NCBI GenBank assembly: GCA_025370845.1
Contig: JAMXFF010000019.1
Span: 83,141-132,146, forward strand
Length of the DNA stretch: 49,006 nucleotides
DNA from: Laspinema palackyanum D2a
Lineage (GTDB): Bacteria; Cyanobacteriota; Cyanobacteriia; Cyanobacteriales; Laspinemataceae
Reading direction: 5' to 3'
Program-made: the position numbers and the translations under genes
In this document: one piece after another, positions 10,000 to 19,230 of the stretch
How positions within the stretch are numbered: the stretch's first letter is position 1
Layout: every line of letters starts with the position of its first letter
The notes under the pieces: generated by a model
Database searches by the model: none
What the model was told of the DNA's origin: nothing
What the model saw: the letters and a program-made list of their open reading frames with translations, nothing else

Positions 10000-10650
10000 A
10001 TGGGTAAATCATATAAACAAACCTCAGAACTCAATCTCGAAGGTCGTTTCTTAGGGTTTGGCATCCCCGGGGGAACCAATCTCAAATACTTTCGATTGGC
10101 GACTGGGGAAGGCGAACGGTTCATTAAGCTAGATATGCCGAAAAAGCAGCGTGCTATTTTAGAAACGCAGTTGAGACCCGGAGACTGGGTGAGGGCGATC
10201 GGTGAGAAACAACTGAACCTGAAAACCGGATTGTGGAAGCTCAAAGCCTATCATATTCTCCCGGCGCTCAACTCGGTCTCTGCCGAACCTGCGCCGATCG
10301 CGACTCCAGTATCTGGTTGTGATCATTTTCGAGACTGTGCGATCGCCGAAACTTGCGCGAGTTCTCCACCCCCCATTCCCACCCTCGAAGCCATCGTTCC
10401 TGAAAAAAAGAAAGCAACCATTCTGATTTGTCAAAAGTCCGACTGCCGCAAGAAAGGGGGAGCAGCCGTCTGTAAAGCATTAGAAGAACAGTTACGTCAA
10501 AAAGGGTTAGAAGATAACGTCACCATCAAGGGAACCGGCTGTATGAGTCGCTGCAAAGCTGGCCCTAATGTAGTCGTCATGCCGGATAAAGCGCGTTATA
10601 CCAAAATACAGCCTGAAGAAATTCCCGAATTGATTGCCAATCATTTTTAG
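10000..10650 (+). CDS. Thioredoxin-like [2Fe-2S] ferredoxin domain protein
   Basis: 216 residues from the ATG at 10000. The frame is open upstream to 9895, but those 35 codons look non-native and the conserved sequence starts at MGKSYKQTSELNLEGRF. The N-terminal ~90 residues form a small beta-rich domain of unknown role. A Pro/Ala-rich linker follows, with its own cysteines (C107, C113, C119). The C-terminal ~80 residues are a thioredoxin-fold [2Fe-2S] domain with ligands C144, C149, C181 and C185 (ICQKSDC and GCMSRCKAGPNV), as in NuoE- and HoxE-like ferredoxins. An electron-transfer or iron-sulfur sensing role is plausible but not shown. A strong hairpin terminator follows. Confidence 0.85.
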   Translation: MGKSYKQTSELNLEGRFLGFGIPGGTNLKYFRLATGEGERFIKLDMPKKQRAILETQLRPGDWVRAIGEKQLNLKTGLWKLKAYHILPALNSVSAEPAPIATPVSGCDHFRDCAIAETCASSPPPIPTLEAIVPEKKKATILICQKSDCRKKGGAAVCKALEEQLRQKGLEDNVTIKGTGCMSRCKAGPNVVVMPDKARYTKIQPEEIPELIANHF

Positions 10651-10685
10651 GACAATCCAAACATTAAAAACTTCCTATTAATAAA

Positions 10686-10719
10686 AAGAATCGGTAAATT
10701 GTAGAATTTACCGATTCTT
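10686..10719. terminator. Bidirectional intrinsic terminator
   Basis: A perfect 15-bp stem (AAGAATCGGTAAATT paired with AATTTACCGATTCTT) with a 4-nt loop sits between the convergent ferredoxin-like gene and porin gene. A-rich sequence before the stem supplies a T-tract on the minus strand. Confidence 0.85.
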
Positions 10720-10749
10720 CCGATGTTCAGCAGAACCAATAGAGTGAAT

Positions 10750-12429
10750 TTAGAAATTAAACTGAGTTCGCACGGTACCAACCCAGATGGTATTGTTGTC
10801 CGAATTATGATCGGGATTGGTAATCACGAAAAATCCCGGAGCAATGTTGATTCTATCGGTGATGGGATACTGGAATAAAGCCTCAAAATGCAAGGAAGTA
10901 TCCGGGTCTTCCCGTCCGGAGACGTCATTGCTGATCACTTTCGGCTGTTGTCCGACAATAAAACCGAGTAGGCTGCCTTCTTTGACTAAATCGGGAACCC
11001 CGACATTCAGCGCCCAGTTAAATAAAGTGGCAGTGTCGCCGCTGCTGACATCCCCATCACTGCCTTGGGCTTCGGCTAAGGACCAACCGGCCCAACCGGA
11101 AACCGTTACGGGAGCGAAGGAGAAGCTGGCTTGTACCCCCAGGTTATTGGAAGAGGTGGCAACATCATTGGTGAAGGGTCGCCTTGCATTGCCCGAACCC
11201 GTACTCCCGGAAACGTTGACCTCACCCCCTGGAAAATAGGAGTTAGAGTAAGCCAAGCTGACCTCTAAATTTTCAATGGGAGTGGCAGTGAGCTGGGCAG
11301 TTGCGCTATAGGTGCCGTCAAATAACCCATTTTTAGAGGTTGGGGTGCCGGCATTTCCCGCCATATAGGCAGCATAGAGTCTAGCCACATTGCCAAATTT
11401 GTACTCAAAGCCTGCACCGGCACCGCTGGGTTGGCGATAAACCGCAGGGTTGCGACGGCCAAATCGCGATAGCGCACCGTCACCACTCCCTTCAAACAGG
11501 GGATTGGTGACGGTGAAAATGTGATCATAGTCCCATCCAGTAGCTCCCAGCCATACTCTCATGTTATCGGTGACGGGGAACCGATATTCTAGGCGTTCTA
11601 GGAGGACCTCGTTATCGCTTTCTCCGTCGAATCCCAACCGAGACATGACGGTACCCGTGGTGTTATCTAAACGTGCCACGTTGACGGCTTGTAGTCGGGC
11701 TCGGAGGCGATCTGAGCCGGTCAAGCTAGAGTCAAAGACCATACGCAGTCGATAACCGAAAGAGAGTTCGGTGTCTTCCCCGCCTGCGGTAGTGTCGCCG
11801 CGATCGCCAAAGGCATGAATCGGAGCCATGAGAACTTCACCACCCAATTTGGTGGTGGGGGAGAACTGATTGGCTTCTAATTCTGCCGCGCGAACTTCTA
11901 AGGCATCCACTCGACCTCGTAGGGTTGCGAGTTCTGCCGCAAATTCTTCTTGTAAGCGGCGGATTGCGTTCAGTTCGTCTGCGGATAAGACGTTGAAACC
12001 TTCGTCGAGGCGCTGTTGAATCTGAATTAAACAGGCGTTTAAGCTTGCCGCGAATTCGTAGCGCGTCATGGCGCGGTTACCGCGATAGGTCCCGTCGCCA
12101 TAGCCGAGGAGACATTGATGGCGATCGGCCAGGGCACTCACGGCTTGAAATGCCCAGTCTGTGGGGCTAACATCGCTGAGTTCCCGGACTGAGTTGACCT
12201 GTTCTAAGGGCCCTGTTTCTAGGTCGGCCTGGGAGTAGAGATTGATTTGTTCGAGAATATCCAGGGGTTCTGGAGTTGCTGTATCTTGAGCGATCGCCGC
12301 CACTTCCGGTACGGGATCCTGCTGATCAATTTCCGATAGAGGCATCGCACTAATTCCGAGCGGAATCAGGGCCTCGATCGCCAAAATAGCTGGCGATGCC
12401 AGCATGAGCTTCATCCAATTGTGACGCAT
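10750..12429 (-). CDS. SLH-domain OprB-type outer-membrane porin (iron-uptake porin class)
   Basis: 559 residues from the ATG at 12429, which has GGAAGG just upstream. An upstream in-frame ATG at 12510 would add 27 charged residues before the signal peptide and is unlikely. The N-terminus is a signal peptide (KLMLASPAILAIEALIPLG). Next is a single S-layer-homology motif (LSDVSPTDWAFQAVSALADR, GYGDGTYRGNRAMTRYEFAA), then a coiled coil near residues 150-185, then an OprB-like beta-barrel ending in aromatic TQFNF. Cyanobacterial members of this family carry inorganic ions across the outer membrane and several are iron-related. The divergent neighbour is a ferric iron ABC operon, which supports the iron role. 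Confidence 0.9.
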   Translation of the reverse strand: MRHNWMKLMLASPAILAIEALIPLGISAMPLSEIDQQDPVPEVAAIAQDTATPEPLDILEQINLYSQADLETGPLEQVNSVRELSDVSPTDWAFQAVSALADRHQCLLGYGDGTYRGNRAMTRYEFAASLNACLIQIQQRLDEGFNVLSADELNAIRRLQEEFAAELATLRGRVDALEVRAAELEANQFSPTTKLGGEVLMAPIHAFGDRGDTTAGGEDTELSFGYRLRMVFDSSLTGSDRLRARLQAVNVARLDNTTGTVMSRLGFDGESDNEVLLERLEYRFPVTDNMRVWLGATGWDYDHIFTVTNPLFEGSGDGALSRFGRRNPAVYRQPSGAGAGFEYKFGNVARLYAAYMAGNAGTPTSKNGLFDGTYSATAQLTATPIENLEVSLAYSNSYFPGGEVNVSGSTGSGNARRPFTNDVATSSNNLGVQASFSFAPVTVSGWAGWSLAEAQGSDGDVSSGDTATLFNWALNVGVPDLVKEGSLLGFIVGQQPKVISNDVSGREDPDTSLHFEALFQYPITDRINIAPGFFVITNPDHNSDNNTIWVGTVRTQFNF

Positions 12430-13710
12430 TCCCTTCCTTCCGTTTTTCTCACACCTAAAAAGCACTTCTCCAGCGTTTTTAATGCCAACTTTCTCGAACC
12501 GGGTGTTCAACTCCGGGACTTATTAATAATCTGTACTAATAAGCACTCTACAGAAATCACGCCCTTCCTGAGCTGGGGTTTTCAGCCTGTCTCACCTGTT
12601 GACCATCACAAAGGAGAGGACTAGGGTTGTTGACGAGGGCGTTTTTTCCCAAAGAGAGCTAAGTCGTCATCCTTAAGCTTTCACGATGCCAGCAGAGGGT
12701 CTGTGATCATCCATAACAGTCTTGACTTAAAAATCGCTGAAAATGCATATCAATTTAAGAAATACTTGATTTTTTTGTCCCTGTCAAGTAAACAGGGACA
12801 CATCGGATAGGCAAAAATATTTAGGTGGTGAAGTGGCTAAACTCCTTTTCCGCAGGGATTCCAGAATTTTCTCCCTCCAGTTTTCTCAAATTGCTGATGA
12901 TTATTATTGATTTTATTGATTGGAGTGGGATGAGATCTCGAACTCAGGAGAGGGTCCCAGGAAAAGCCTGTGTAAATTTCGGTGCGAATGGATCCTTAGT
13001 CCGGGTCCTTTTCCCGAATCTATTCTCTTCCTTGACCCTTAATCGGACTCATCCCCAGAATGCTCCCAAAGTATTTAACATTTAATTTTTTGGAGCCGGT
13101 CCGGTGCTTTTTGCCTGAAATCATAACCTATCGGTAGATAAAAATAGGAAATGCCCGTTCTGGGTAACCCCATCATGCAGATTAGTTGTAAAATCCGGGT
13201 TTTGAGTCTCGGCTGATCGGCTCCTTACCCTAATTAATTGCCAGTAATTAGCAACTAATGAGAGGAGAATGCCTGAATAGAGAACGGGCCCTAGTCAGGA
13301 TCCGAGGCATTTAAGACTGGGGCCAGCCCCGGATTAATTGTAAAGTTTTTTAAGAAACTGTAACAACTTTACGGAAAATCGGCGGATTTTTTCTCAGATT
13401 TTCTAGGAAAACGGGCCATTAGCCGCAATTAATCTGAATTTTGTTTACAGTTGGTAATGGTTTGGAAAGGGCCAATAGAGGTTACAAGGGTTATGCTTTT
13501 TGGCTTTAAGGCCGTTTTGCCTAGGGGTGGGTCCTGGACAAATCAAAAACGACAATTTATTTCATTAAGCTTGACGGAACTCACCCAATACCGTAAATTC
13601 AGATCTTGGATTAAAAACACAGCTTCGGCTAGATTGCATTTCTAAATTAATTGAGAGTTTTTCTTGATTGAGTGGAAACAATCCTGGAGGTACATTGGGA
13701 GGTGCAAGGA
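12430..13710. other. 1.3-kb intergenic region between porin and Fut operon
   Basis: The region separates two divergent iron-related units and should hold both promoters. A 9-bp perfect inverted repeat (TGTCCCTGT/ACAGGGACA, 7-nt loop, 12776-12800) is a candidate operator. AT-rich words such as ATGATTATTATTGATTTTATTGATT near 12896-12920 could be Fur-box-like, but I cannot score them. Several short frames here (for example 12825-13085 and 13451-13645) show no family features and I do not call them. Confidence 0.5.
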
Positions 13711-14772
13711 GTGAAACGCAGAAAGATATTAAGCTTATTAGGGTTGGCCTTGGCAAGTGGGGGACTCGCAATTGCCTGTTCTAACGGAACGACACCCACG
13801 GCAACAACCCCACCGGAACCGGCAGCAACAACAGCCACGACTCCAGCCACGGGAGAACAACTGGTTGTTTATTCCGGTCGCAACGAGAACCTAGTGGGTT
13901 CCTTGATGGAACAATTCAAGAGTGAAACCGGCATTGATATCCAAGTGCGCTACGGAGATACAGCAGAACTCGCCGCAGCCATTCTCGAAGAAGGCCAAAA
14001 TACACCGGCAGATGTCTTTTTTGCCCAGGATGCCGGGGCTCTGGGTGCGCTGCAAAAAGCCGATCGCACCGCAAAACTGCCCCAAGAGATTTTAAATCAA
14101 GTTGAGTCTCGGTATCGATCGCCCGAAGGTGAGTGGGTGGGGATTACAGGTCGAGTTCGCACTGTAGACTACAATACAAACCTAGTCTCACCGGAGGAAG
14201 TACCCCAGTCGATCATGGACTTGGCCGATCCGAAGTGGGAAGGAAAAATTGGCTGGGCACCGAGCAATGGGTCATTCCAAGCCTTTGTTACGGCCTTGCG
14301 ACTCTCTCTTGGAGAGGAACAAACCAAACAATGGTTAGAAGCAGTGCAAGCGAACAATCCGAAAGTATATCCCAAGAATACGGCGATCGTGGAAGCACTT
14401 TCTCGGGGTGAAATTGCCGTCGGACTGGTCAATCACTACTATTTAGAAAAATTCAAAGCGGAAAATCCAGAAGCGCCAGTTGCTCACAGTTTCCCTAACG
14501 ATGTGGGATCATTAGTGAATGTAGCGGGTGTGAGTATTTTGGAGAATACAGACAATCTGCCTGCATCGCAACAGTTTGTTAACTTTATGTTAAGTCCCAA
14601 AGCTCAGGAATACTTTACTCAAGAGACATTCGAGTATCCCTTGGTAACAGGTGTAGTGGCAACTAAAACTCTAACACCCTTATCGGATATTAAGTATCCC
14701 GAAATCGATTTGAGTAACCTCAATGATTTAGAGGGAACGCTTAAGCTACTCCAGGAAACCGGCATTTTATAG
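13711..14772 (+). CDS. futA: Fe(III) ABC transporter substrate-binding lipoprotein
   Basis: 353 residues from a GTG at 13711, which follows GGAGGTGCAAGGA. The frame is open to 13672, but the signal sequence begins here (VKRRKILSLLGLALASGG). A lipobox-like LAIAC precedes a Thr/Pro-rich linker. The mature protein starts LVVYSGRNENLVGSL and contains the FutA/FbpA motifs GDTAELAAAILEE, FFAQDAGALGAL, GWAPSNGSFQAFVTALR and NHYYLEKF, the last with the twin tyrosines that coordinate ferric iron. It is the first gene of a same-strand set: two binding proteins, permease, ATPase. It is paralogous to the next gene along its whole length. Confidence 0.93.
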   Translation: MKRRKILSLLGLALASGGLAIACSNGTTPTATTPPEPAATTATTPATGEQLVVYSGRNENLVGSLMEQFKSETGIDIQVRYGDTAELAAAILEEGQNTPADVFFAQDAGALGALQKADRTAKLPQEILNQVESRYRSPEGEWVGITGRVRTVDYNTNLVSPEEVPQSIMDLADPKWEGKIGWAPSNGSFQAFVTALRLSLGEEQTKQWLEAVQANNPKVYPKNTAIVEALSRGEIAVGLVNHYYLEKFKAENPEAPVAHSFPNDVGSLVNVAGVSILENTDNLPASQQFVNFMLSPKAQEYFTQETFEYPLVTGVVATKTLTPLSDIKYPEIDLSNLNDLEGTLKLLQETGIL

Positions 14773-14909
14773 GGGTTGCCCTAAAAACTGGCAGGAAAAT
14801 CAATGGCGATCGCCCGTTTAGATGCCCTTTTAGATGCCCTAGGGTATCACATCCACTGTTGCGATAACTTCTGAGCAACATCAACCGAAACATCAAGAGA
14901 TTGCAGACC

Positions 14910-15914
14910 ATGAACTATCGGAAAAAACTGGCGATCGCGGCGATCGCCATCCTGTTAAGCCTGGGCGGAATTCGTGTGGTTACGGCCCAAGGAAAAACCC
15001 TGATTATCTATTCCGGGCGGAATGAAAACCTGATCGGTCCCGTTATTGATAAAGCCCGTCAAGAACTCGGACTGGATATAGAAGTTAGATATGGCGATAC
15101 CGCCGAATTGGCGATCGCCCTGCTCGAAGAAGGCCGAAATAGCCGTGCTGACTTGTTTTTCGCCCAGGATGCCGGAGCATTAGGGGCAATGGCCCAAGCT
15201 CGCCGCACCATGCCAATTCCCCAACCCGTACTCACCCAAGTAGACCCTCGCTTTCGGTCTCGCAACGGCCAATGGATGGGCATTAGCGGTCGTGCTCGCG
15301 TCCTGGATTACAATACCCGCTTGGTACAGCGCAACCAACTCCCCAAGAATGTCTGGGAATTGACCGACCCCAAGTGGCGGGGTAAAATCGGCTGGGCACC
15401 CACCAATGGATCATTTCAGTCCTTTGTCACCGCCATGCGGTCCACTGCCGGAGATGACCGGACTTTAGAATGGCTGCGCGCCATGAAAGACAATGGAACC
15501 ATCGTGTATCCGAACAATAGCAGCATTCTGGAAGCGTTAGGTCGAGGAGAAGTCCATCTCGGGTTAACGAATAATTACTATCTCTCGCGGTTTACCAGTG
15601 AAAATGCGAATTTTCCCGTCGCCCATCATTATATGTCTGGAGATATCGGGTCCATGATTAATGTGGCCGGGGTTGCCATTATGGATACTACGGACCAAAA
15701 AGGGGATGCGGAAAAATTCATTGAGTATCTACTCACTCCCGAATCCCAACAGTATTTTGCTCAACAAACAAGCGAGTATCCCTTAATCTCTGGGGTAGAA
15801 CCCCCAGCGAAACAAATTCCCATCTCTCAAATCAATCCGCCCAATATTGACTTGAGCAACTTAGCTGATTTAGCGGGAACAATGTCTTTACTAGAGGAAG
15901 CGGGAGTTTTATAA
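14910..15914 (+). CDS. futA: Second Fe(III) ABC transporter substrate-binding protein
   Basis: 334 residues from the ATG at 14910. The N-terminus (NYRKKLAIAAIAILLSLGG, then VTAQG) is a cleavable Sec signal peptide without a lipobox, so this copy is probably a free periplasmic protein. The upstream paralogue appears to be membrane-anchored. Conserved motifs are LIIYSGRNENLIGPV, GDTAELAIALLEE, FFAQDAGALGAM, GWAPTNGSFQSFVTAMR and the iron-ligand tyrosines in NNYYLSRF. Two FutA proteins with partly different locations are known in Synechocystis, where they are unlinked. Here they are tandem, which suggests local duplication or retained clustering. Confidence 0.93.
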   Translation: MNYRKKLAIAAIAILLSLGGIRVVTAQGKTLIIYSGRNENLIGPVIDKARQELGLDIEVRYGDTAELAIALLEEGRNSRADLFFAQDAGALGAMAQARRTMPIPQPVLTQVDPRFRSRNGQWMGISGRARVLDYNTRLVQRNQLPKNVWELTDPKWRGKIGWAPTNGSFQSFVTAMRSTAGDDRTLEWLRAMKDNGTIVYPNNSSILEALGRGEVHLGLTNNYYLSRFTSENANFPVAHHYMSGDIGSMINVAGVAIMDTTDQKGDAEKFIEYLLTPESQQYFAQQTSEYPLISGVEPPAKQIPISQINPPNIDLSNLADLAGTMSLLEEAGVL

Positions 15915-15989
15915 AAAAGTTGAGCGACTTGAGTCAAGATAGAAAATAGGTCATAAGCAATCTAGGGTGGGAAAGGTGTCGAGTTAAGG

Positions 15990-17642
15990 ATGAAATCAAC
16001 AAAACAGGGAAAGGCGATCGCCCAGATTGGCAAGCGGTTAGAGCAGTGGGTTGGGGGCTATAAGCCATCGGGACAAGGTTCTCGCCCTCCAGGGTTTTTA
16101 GTGGCAGCAGGAAGTATTACCGCTGTGGCGATCGCCCTGCCTTTAATCTATCTGCTCATCCGGGCGGCAGGTGCGGGATTTGAGGAAGTCTGGACCTTAC
16201 TTTCCCGTCCACGCACCCTAGAAGTCTTAGTTCACAGTGCCGGGTTAGCGGCAGTGGTTACCCTAGTTTCCGCCTTGATTTGCTTACCCCTAGCCTTTTT
16301 GACCGAACGGACTGATTTGCCCGGACGACGGTTTTGGGCCGTCGCTACCACCCTGCCGTTAGCGGTTCCTAGCTATGTGGGAAGCTTTGCCTTAATTGCC
16401 GCCTTTGGACCCCGAGGCAGTTGGCTACAACTGTTGCTAGAACCGTTTGGAGTGGACGCCTTGCCTTCCATCTATGGCTGGTTCGGGGCAATTCTGGCCC
16501 TAACCCTGTTTACCTATCCCTATCTGCTGATTGCCCTGCGATCGGGCTTGCAAGGCATTGATCCGGCGATCGAAGAAGCTTCGCGCACCCTGGGAAACAA
16601 TGCCTGGTCTACCTTCTGGCAAGTCACCCTCCCCCAGCTACGCCCCTCCTTAGTAGCCGGGGGCTTATTAGTTGCTCTCTATTCCTTGCGCGACTTTGGG
16701 ACACCCAGCTTGATGCGGTTTGACTCCTTTACTCGGGTGATTTTCATTCAGTACCGGAGTAGCTTTAACCGCAACTCAGCGGCAGTGTTGTCCTTAGTTT
16801 TAGTCGCCTTGTTGTTGGTGATTTTGGCGATCGAATATCGAGTGAGAACAGGTGCAGCCTATTACAGCACCAGTTCTAGTGGGAGTCGCACCCCCACGCG
16901 CATCCCGTTGGGGGGGTGGAAATGGCCGGCGATCGCCTTTTGTAGCATTATCACCACCTTGGGATTAGTCCTCCCCCTCGCCGTCACCCTCTTCTGGTTA
17001 TGGCGCGGACTCAATGCCGGAAAAATCCCCCCAGATGTCCTCACCACCAGCTTTAATTCCATCCTCGCCTCGGGTCTTTCCGCAATCATTGCCACCCTGT
17101 TCGCCCTCCCCGTCGCCATCCTTTCCGTGCGCTTTCCCGGACGAATTACCACCATCATTGAGCGCTTAACTTACATTGGCTTTGGTCTGCCCGGAATCGT
17201 AGTCGCCCTGTCTTTAGTCTTTATTGGTGCTAACTATCTCCCGGCTATCTATCAAACCCTGCCCATGTTAGTGTTTGCCTATTTAGTGTTATTTTTACCC
17301 CAATCCGTTGGCACCATTCGCAGTTCCCTCCTGCAAGTCAATCCCCAATTAGAAGAATCCGCGCGTACCTTGGGCCGCACCCCCTGGCAAACCCTGGGGG
17401 AAATTACTTTACCTTTAGTCAGTCCGGGAGTATTAGGGGGTGCAGTTCTGGTGTTTTTGACGGCGATTAAAGAACTGCCAGCTACGATGTTACTCGCACC
17501 GATTGGATTTAAAACTTTAGCAACCCAGATTTGGCAAGCCACAGAGGATGTGCAGTTTACCGATGCAGCAGCAGCTTCCCTCACCCTGTTGTTAGTGTCT
17601 GCCGGTTCTACGTTAGTTTTATTAGGGCGGAAATCCCGTTAA
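15990..17642 (+). CDS. futB: Fe(III) ABC transporter permease
   Basis: 550 residues with about 12 hydrophobic segments, a fused double permease typical of the FbpB/FutB family. Both halves carry an EAA coupling loop to the ATPase: EEASRTLGNNAWSTFWQVTL in the first half and EESARTLGRTPWQTLGEITL in the second. It lies 75 bp after the second binding protein and 120 bp before the ATPase, all on the plus strand. It forms the inner-membrane channel for ferric iron delivered by the FutA proteins. Confidence 0.93.
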   Translation: MKSTKQGKAIAQIGKRLEQWVGGYKPSGQGSRPPGFLVAAGSITAVAIALPLIYLLIRAAGAGFEEVWTLLSRPRTLEVLVHSAGLAAVVTLVSALICLPLAFLTERTDLPGRRFWAVATTLPLAVPSYVGSFALIAAFGPRGSWLQLLLEPFGVDALPSIYGWFGAILALTLFTYPYLLIALRSGLQGIDPAIEEASRTLGNNAWSTFWQVTLPQLRPSLVAGGLLVALYSLRDFGTPSLMRFDSFTRVIFIQYRSSFNRNSAAVLSLVLVALLLVILAIEYRVRTGAAYYSTSSSGSRTPTRIPLGGWKWPAIAFCSIITTLGLVLPLAVTLFWLWRGLNAGKIPPDVLTTSFNSILASGLSAIIATLFALPVAILSVRFPGRITTIIERLTYIGFGLPGIVVALSLVFIGANYLPAIYQTLPMLVFAYLVLFLPQSVGTIRSSLLQVNPQLEESARTLGRTPWQTLGEITLPLVSPGVLGGAVLVFLTAIKELPATMLLAPIGFKTLATQIWQATEDVQFTDAAAASLTLLLVSAGSTLVLLGRKSR

Positions 17643-17763
17643 AAAATTAATTTGAAGCGATGAGGAATTAAAAGAAAACCTTTCCCAACTTGAGTGAACA
17701 AAATTTTTATAAAGAATTAAGAAAATAAATTCATTGTATCAACCCCAAGAGAAATCAACTCCC

Positions 17764-18855
17764 ATGTCAACGCTCATGAATGAACCAGAAATTTTAAGAT
17801 TAGAAGCCGTTACCAAAACATTCGATGCCACCGGAACACCCGCTGTTAATCGAGTCTCGGTGAATTTGCAGAAAGGGGAAATTCTCAGCCTGTTGGGTCC
17901 TTCGGGTTGTGGGAAAACGACCCTGTTGCGGTTATTAGCGGGATTTGAAAAACCCGATGCGGGGGAAATTGAAATTGCCGGAAGACAGGTTGCTGGGGGT
18001 GGAGTCTGGATTCCGCCAGAACATCGGCAATTAGGGATGGTGTTTCAAGAATATGCCTTGTTTCCTCATTTGACGGTGGCGGAGAATGTGGCATTTGGGT
18101 TGAAAAAGCAACGGAAGCAGCAGATCCAGCATCAGGTGACCGAGGCGATCGCCTTGGTGGGGTTAGAGGGATTGGAAAAACGCTATCCCCATCAACTGTC
18201 GGGGGGTCAAAGGCAGCGAGTGGCATTAGCGCGGGCGATCGCACCGGCACCAGCGATCGTTTTACTGGATGAACCCTTGAGCAATTTAGATGTCCAAGTG
18301 CGACTGTATTTAAGGGAAGAAATCCGCAAGATTCTCAAGAGTACGAATACCACGGCGATTTTTGTCACCCATGATCAGGAGGAGGCACTGGCGATTAGCG
18401 ATCGCATTGCGGTGATGAAAAAAGGACGCATCGAACAATTTGGGACCCCGGAAGAGATTTATGAGGAACCTGCCTCGCGGTTTGTAGCGGGATTTGTCAC
18501 CCAGGCAAATTTTCTGCCTGCGCGCCGCATTGGCAAACTCTGGGAAACGGAGTGCGGATCTTTTGCGGTGGAAGTGCCTGAAGCGGTGATACCAGAACCC
18601 AGCGATAGTTCTAATGAAGGGGAGTTAATGATCCGAGAGGAGGATTTAATTCTGAAACCCGATGAAACGGGACAGGTGGTAATTCGCGATCGGCAGTTTT
18701 TAGGACGAGAGCACCGCTATTGTTTGATCACCCCATCGGGACGAGAATTTCATGCGCGCAGTAGTGGGGGGTCTCTGTTGGCGATCGGGACCCGAGTGCA
18801 AGTAGCGGCGATCGAGGAACGGTTGCGAGTTTTTGCCCTCAAGGGAGTGGGGTGA
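17764..18855 (+). CDS. futC: Fe(III) ABC transporter ATP-binding protein
   Basis: 363 residues from the ATG at 17764; an in-frame TTG at 17734 is less likely. The ABC domain is complete: Walker A GPSGCGKTT (from residue 45), Q-loop FQEYALFPHLTV, signature LSGGQRQRVALARA, Walker B IVLLDEPLSNLD and switch histidine in FVTHDQEEALA. The C-terminal ~110 residues form a TOBE-like regulatory domain, as in FbpC/PotA-type ATPases. It is the last gene of the fut set and powers import. Confidence 0.93.
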   Translation: MSTLMNEPEILRLEAVTKTFDATGTPAVNRVSVNLQKGEILSLLGPSGCGKTTLLRLLAGFEKPDAGEIEIAGRQVAGGGVWIPPEHRQLGMVFQEYALFPHLTVAENVAFGLKKQRKQQIQHQVTEAIALVGLEGLEKRYPHQLSGGQRQRVALARAIAPAPAIVLLDEPLSNLDVQVRLYLREEIRKILKSTNTTAIFVTHDQEEALAISDRIAVMKKGRIEQFGTPEEIYEEPASRFVAGFVTQANFLPARRIGKLWETECGSFAVEVPEAVIPEPSDSSNEGELMIREEDLILKPDETGQVVIRDRQFLGREHRYCLITPSGREFHARSSGGSLLAIGTRVQVAAIEERLRVFALKGVG

Positions 18856-19230
18856 GGATTGGGGGAGAGACGGGAGATGGGGAAGTTTGTAGTAACGACT
18901 TCAGTCGTTCCCCGTGACGAAAGCGATCGCGAGTCATACCAAATCCGGTTGGTAAAAGTCGGTTTTCGCTTTTAGCCCGCGCAGGGCTCTGGTGAGCAAA
19001 GCCTGCCCTGAGCTAGTCGAAGGGTCGAACCACGGGCTTTGTCCGTGGAGCCAGACCCTTGAGGGTGTGGGTTTTTATAGACTTTAACAACCGAATTCCG
19101 TATTAGAAATTGTGCAGAATTATTCAAGCCGATTGGCGTTCTTAAGGGGGGTTGGGGGGATCTCTGATAGAAGATTTTATTTTTTGCAATCCCCTTAATC
19201 CCCCTTAAAAACAAATCAACCCCCACATTT
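18856..19230. other. Intergenic repeats between Fut operon and defence cassette
   Basis: 375 bp. Visible structures are a palindrome AACGACTTCAGTCGTT (18894-18909) and a CCACGGGCTTTGTCCGTGG hairpin near 19031-19049. There is also a CCTGCCCTGAGC...TCGAAGGG motif near 19001-19023, a type of dispersed repeat, and a GGGGGTTGGGGGGATC tract with a matching C-rich tract near 19146-19205. The palindromes could end fut transcripts. The junction to the cassette is thus repeat-rich. Confidence 0.5.

Noticed and set aside
12776-12800. Terminator for the porin or an upstream gene
   Set aside because: The hairpin has Ts before rather than after the stem, and no gene ends here. It is left as a possible operator.
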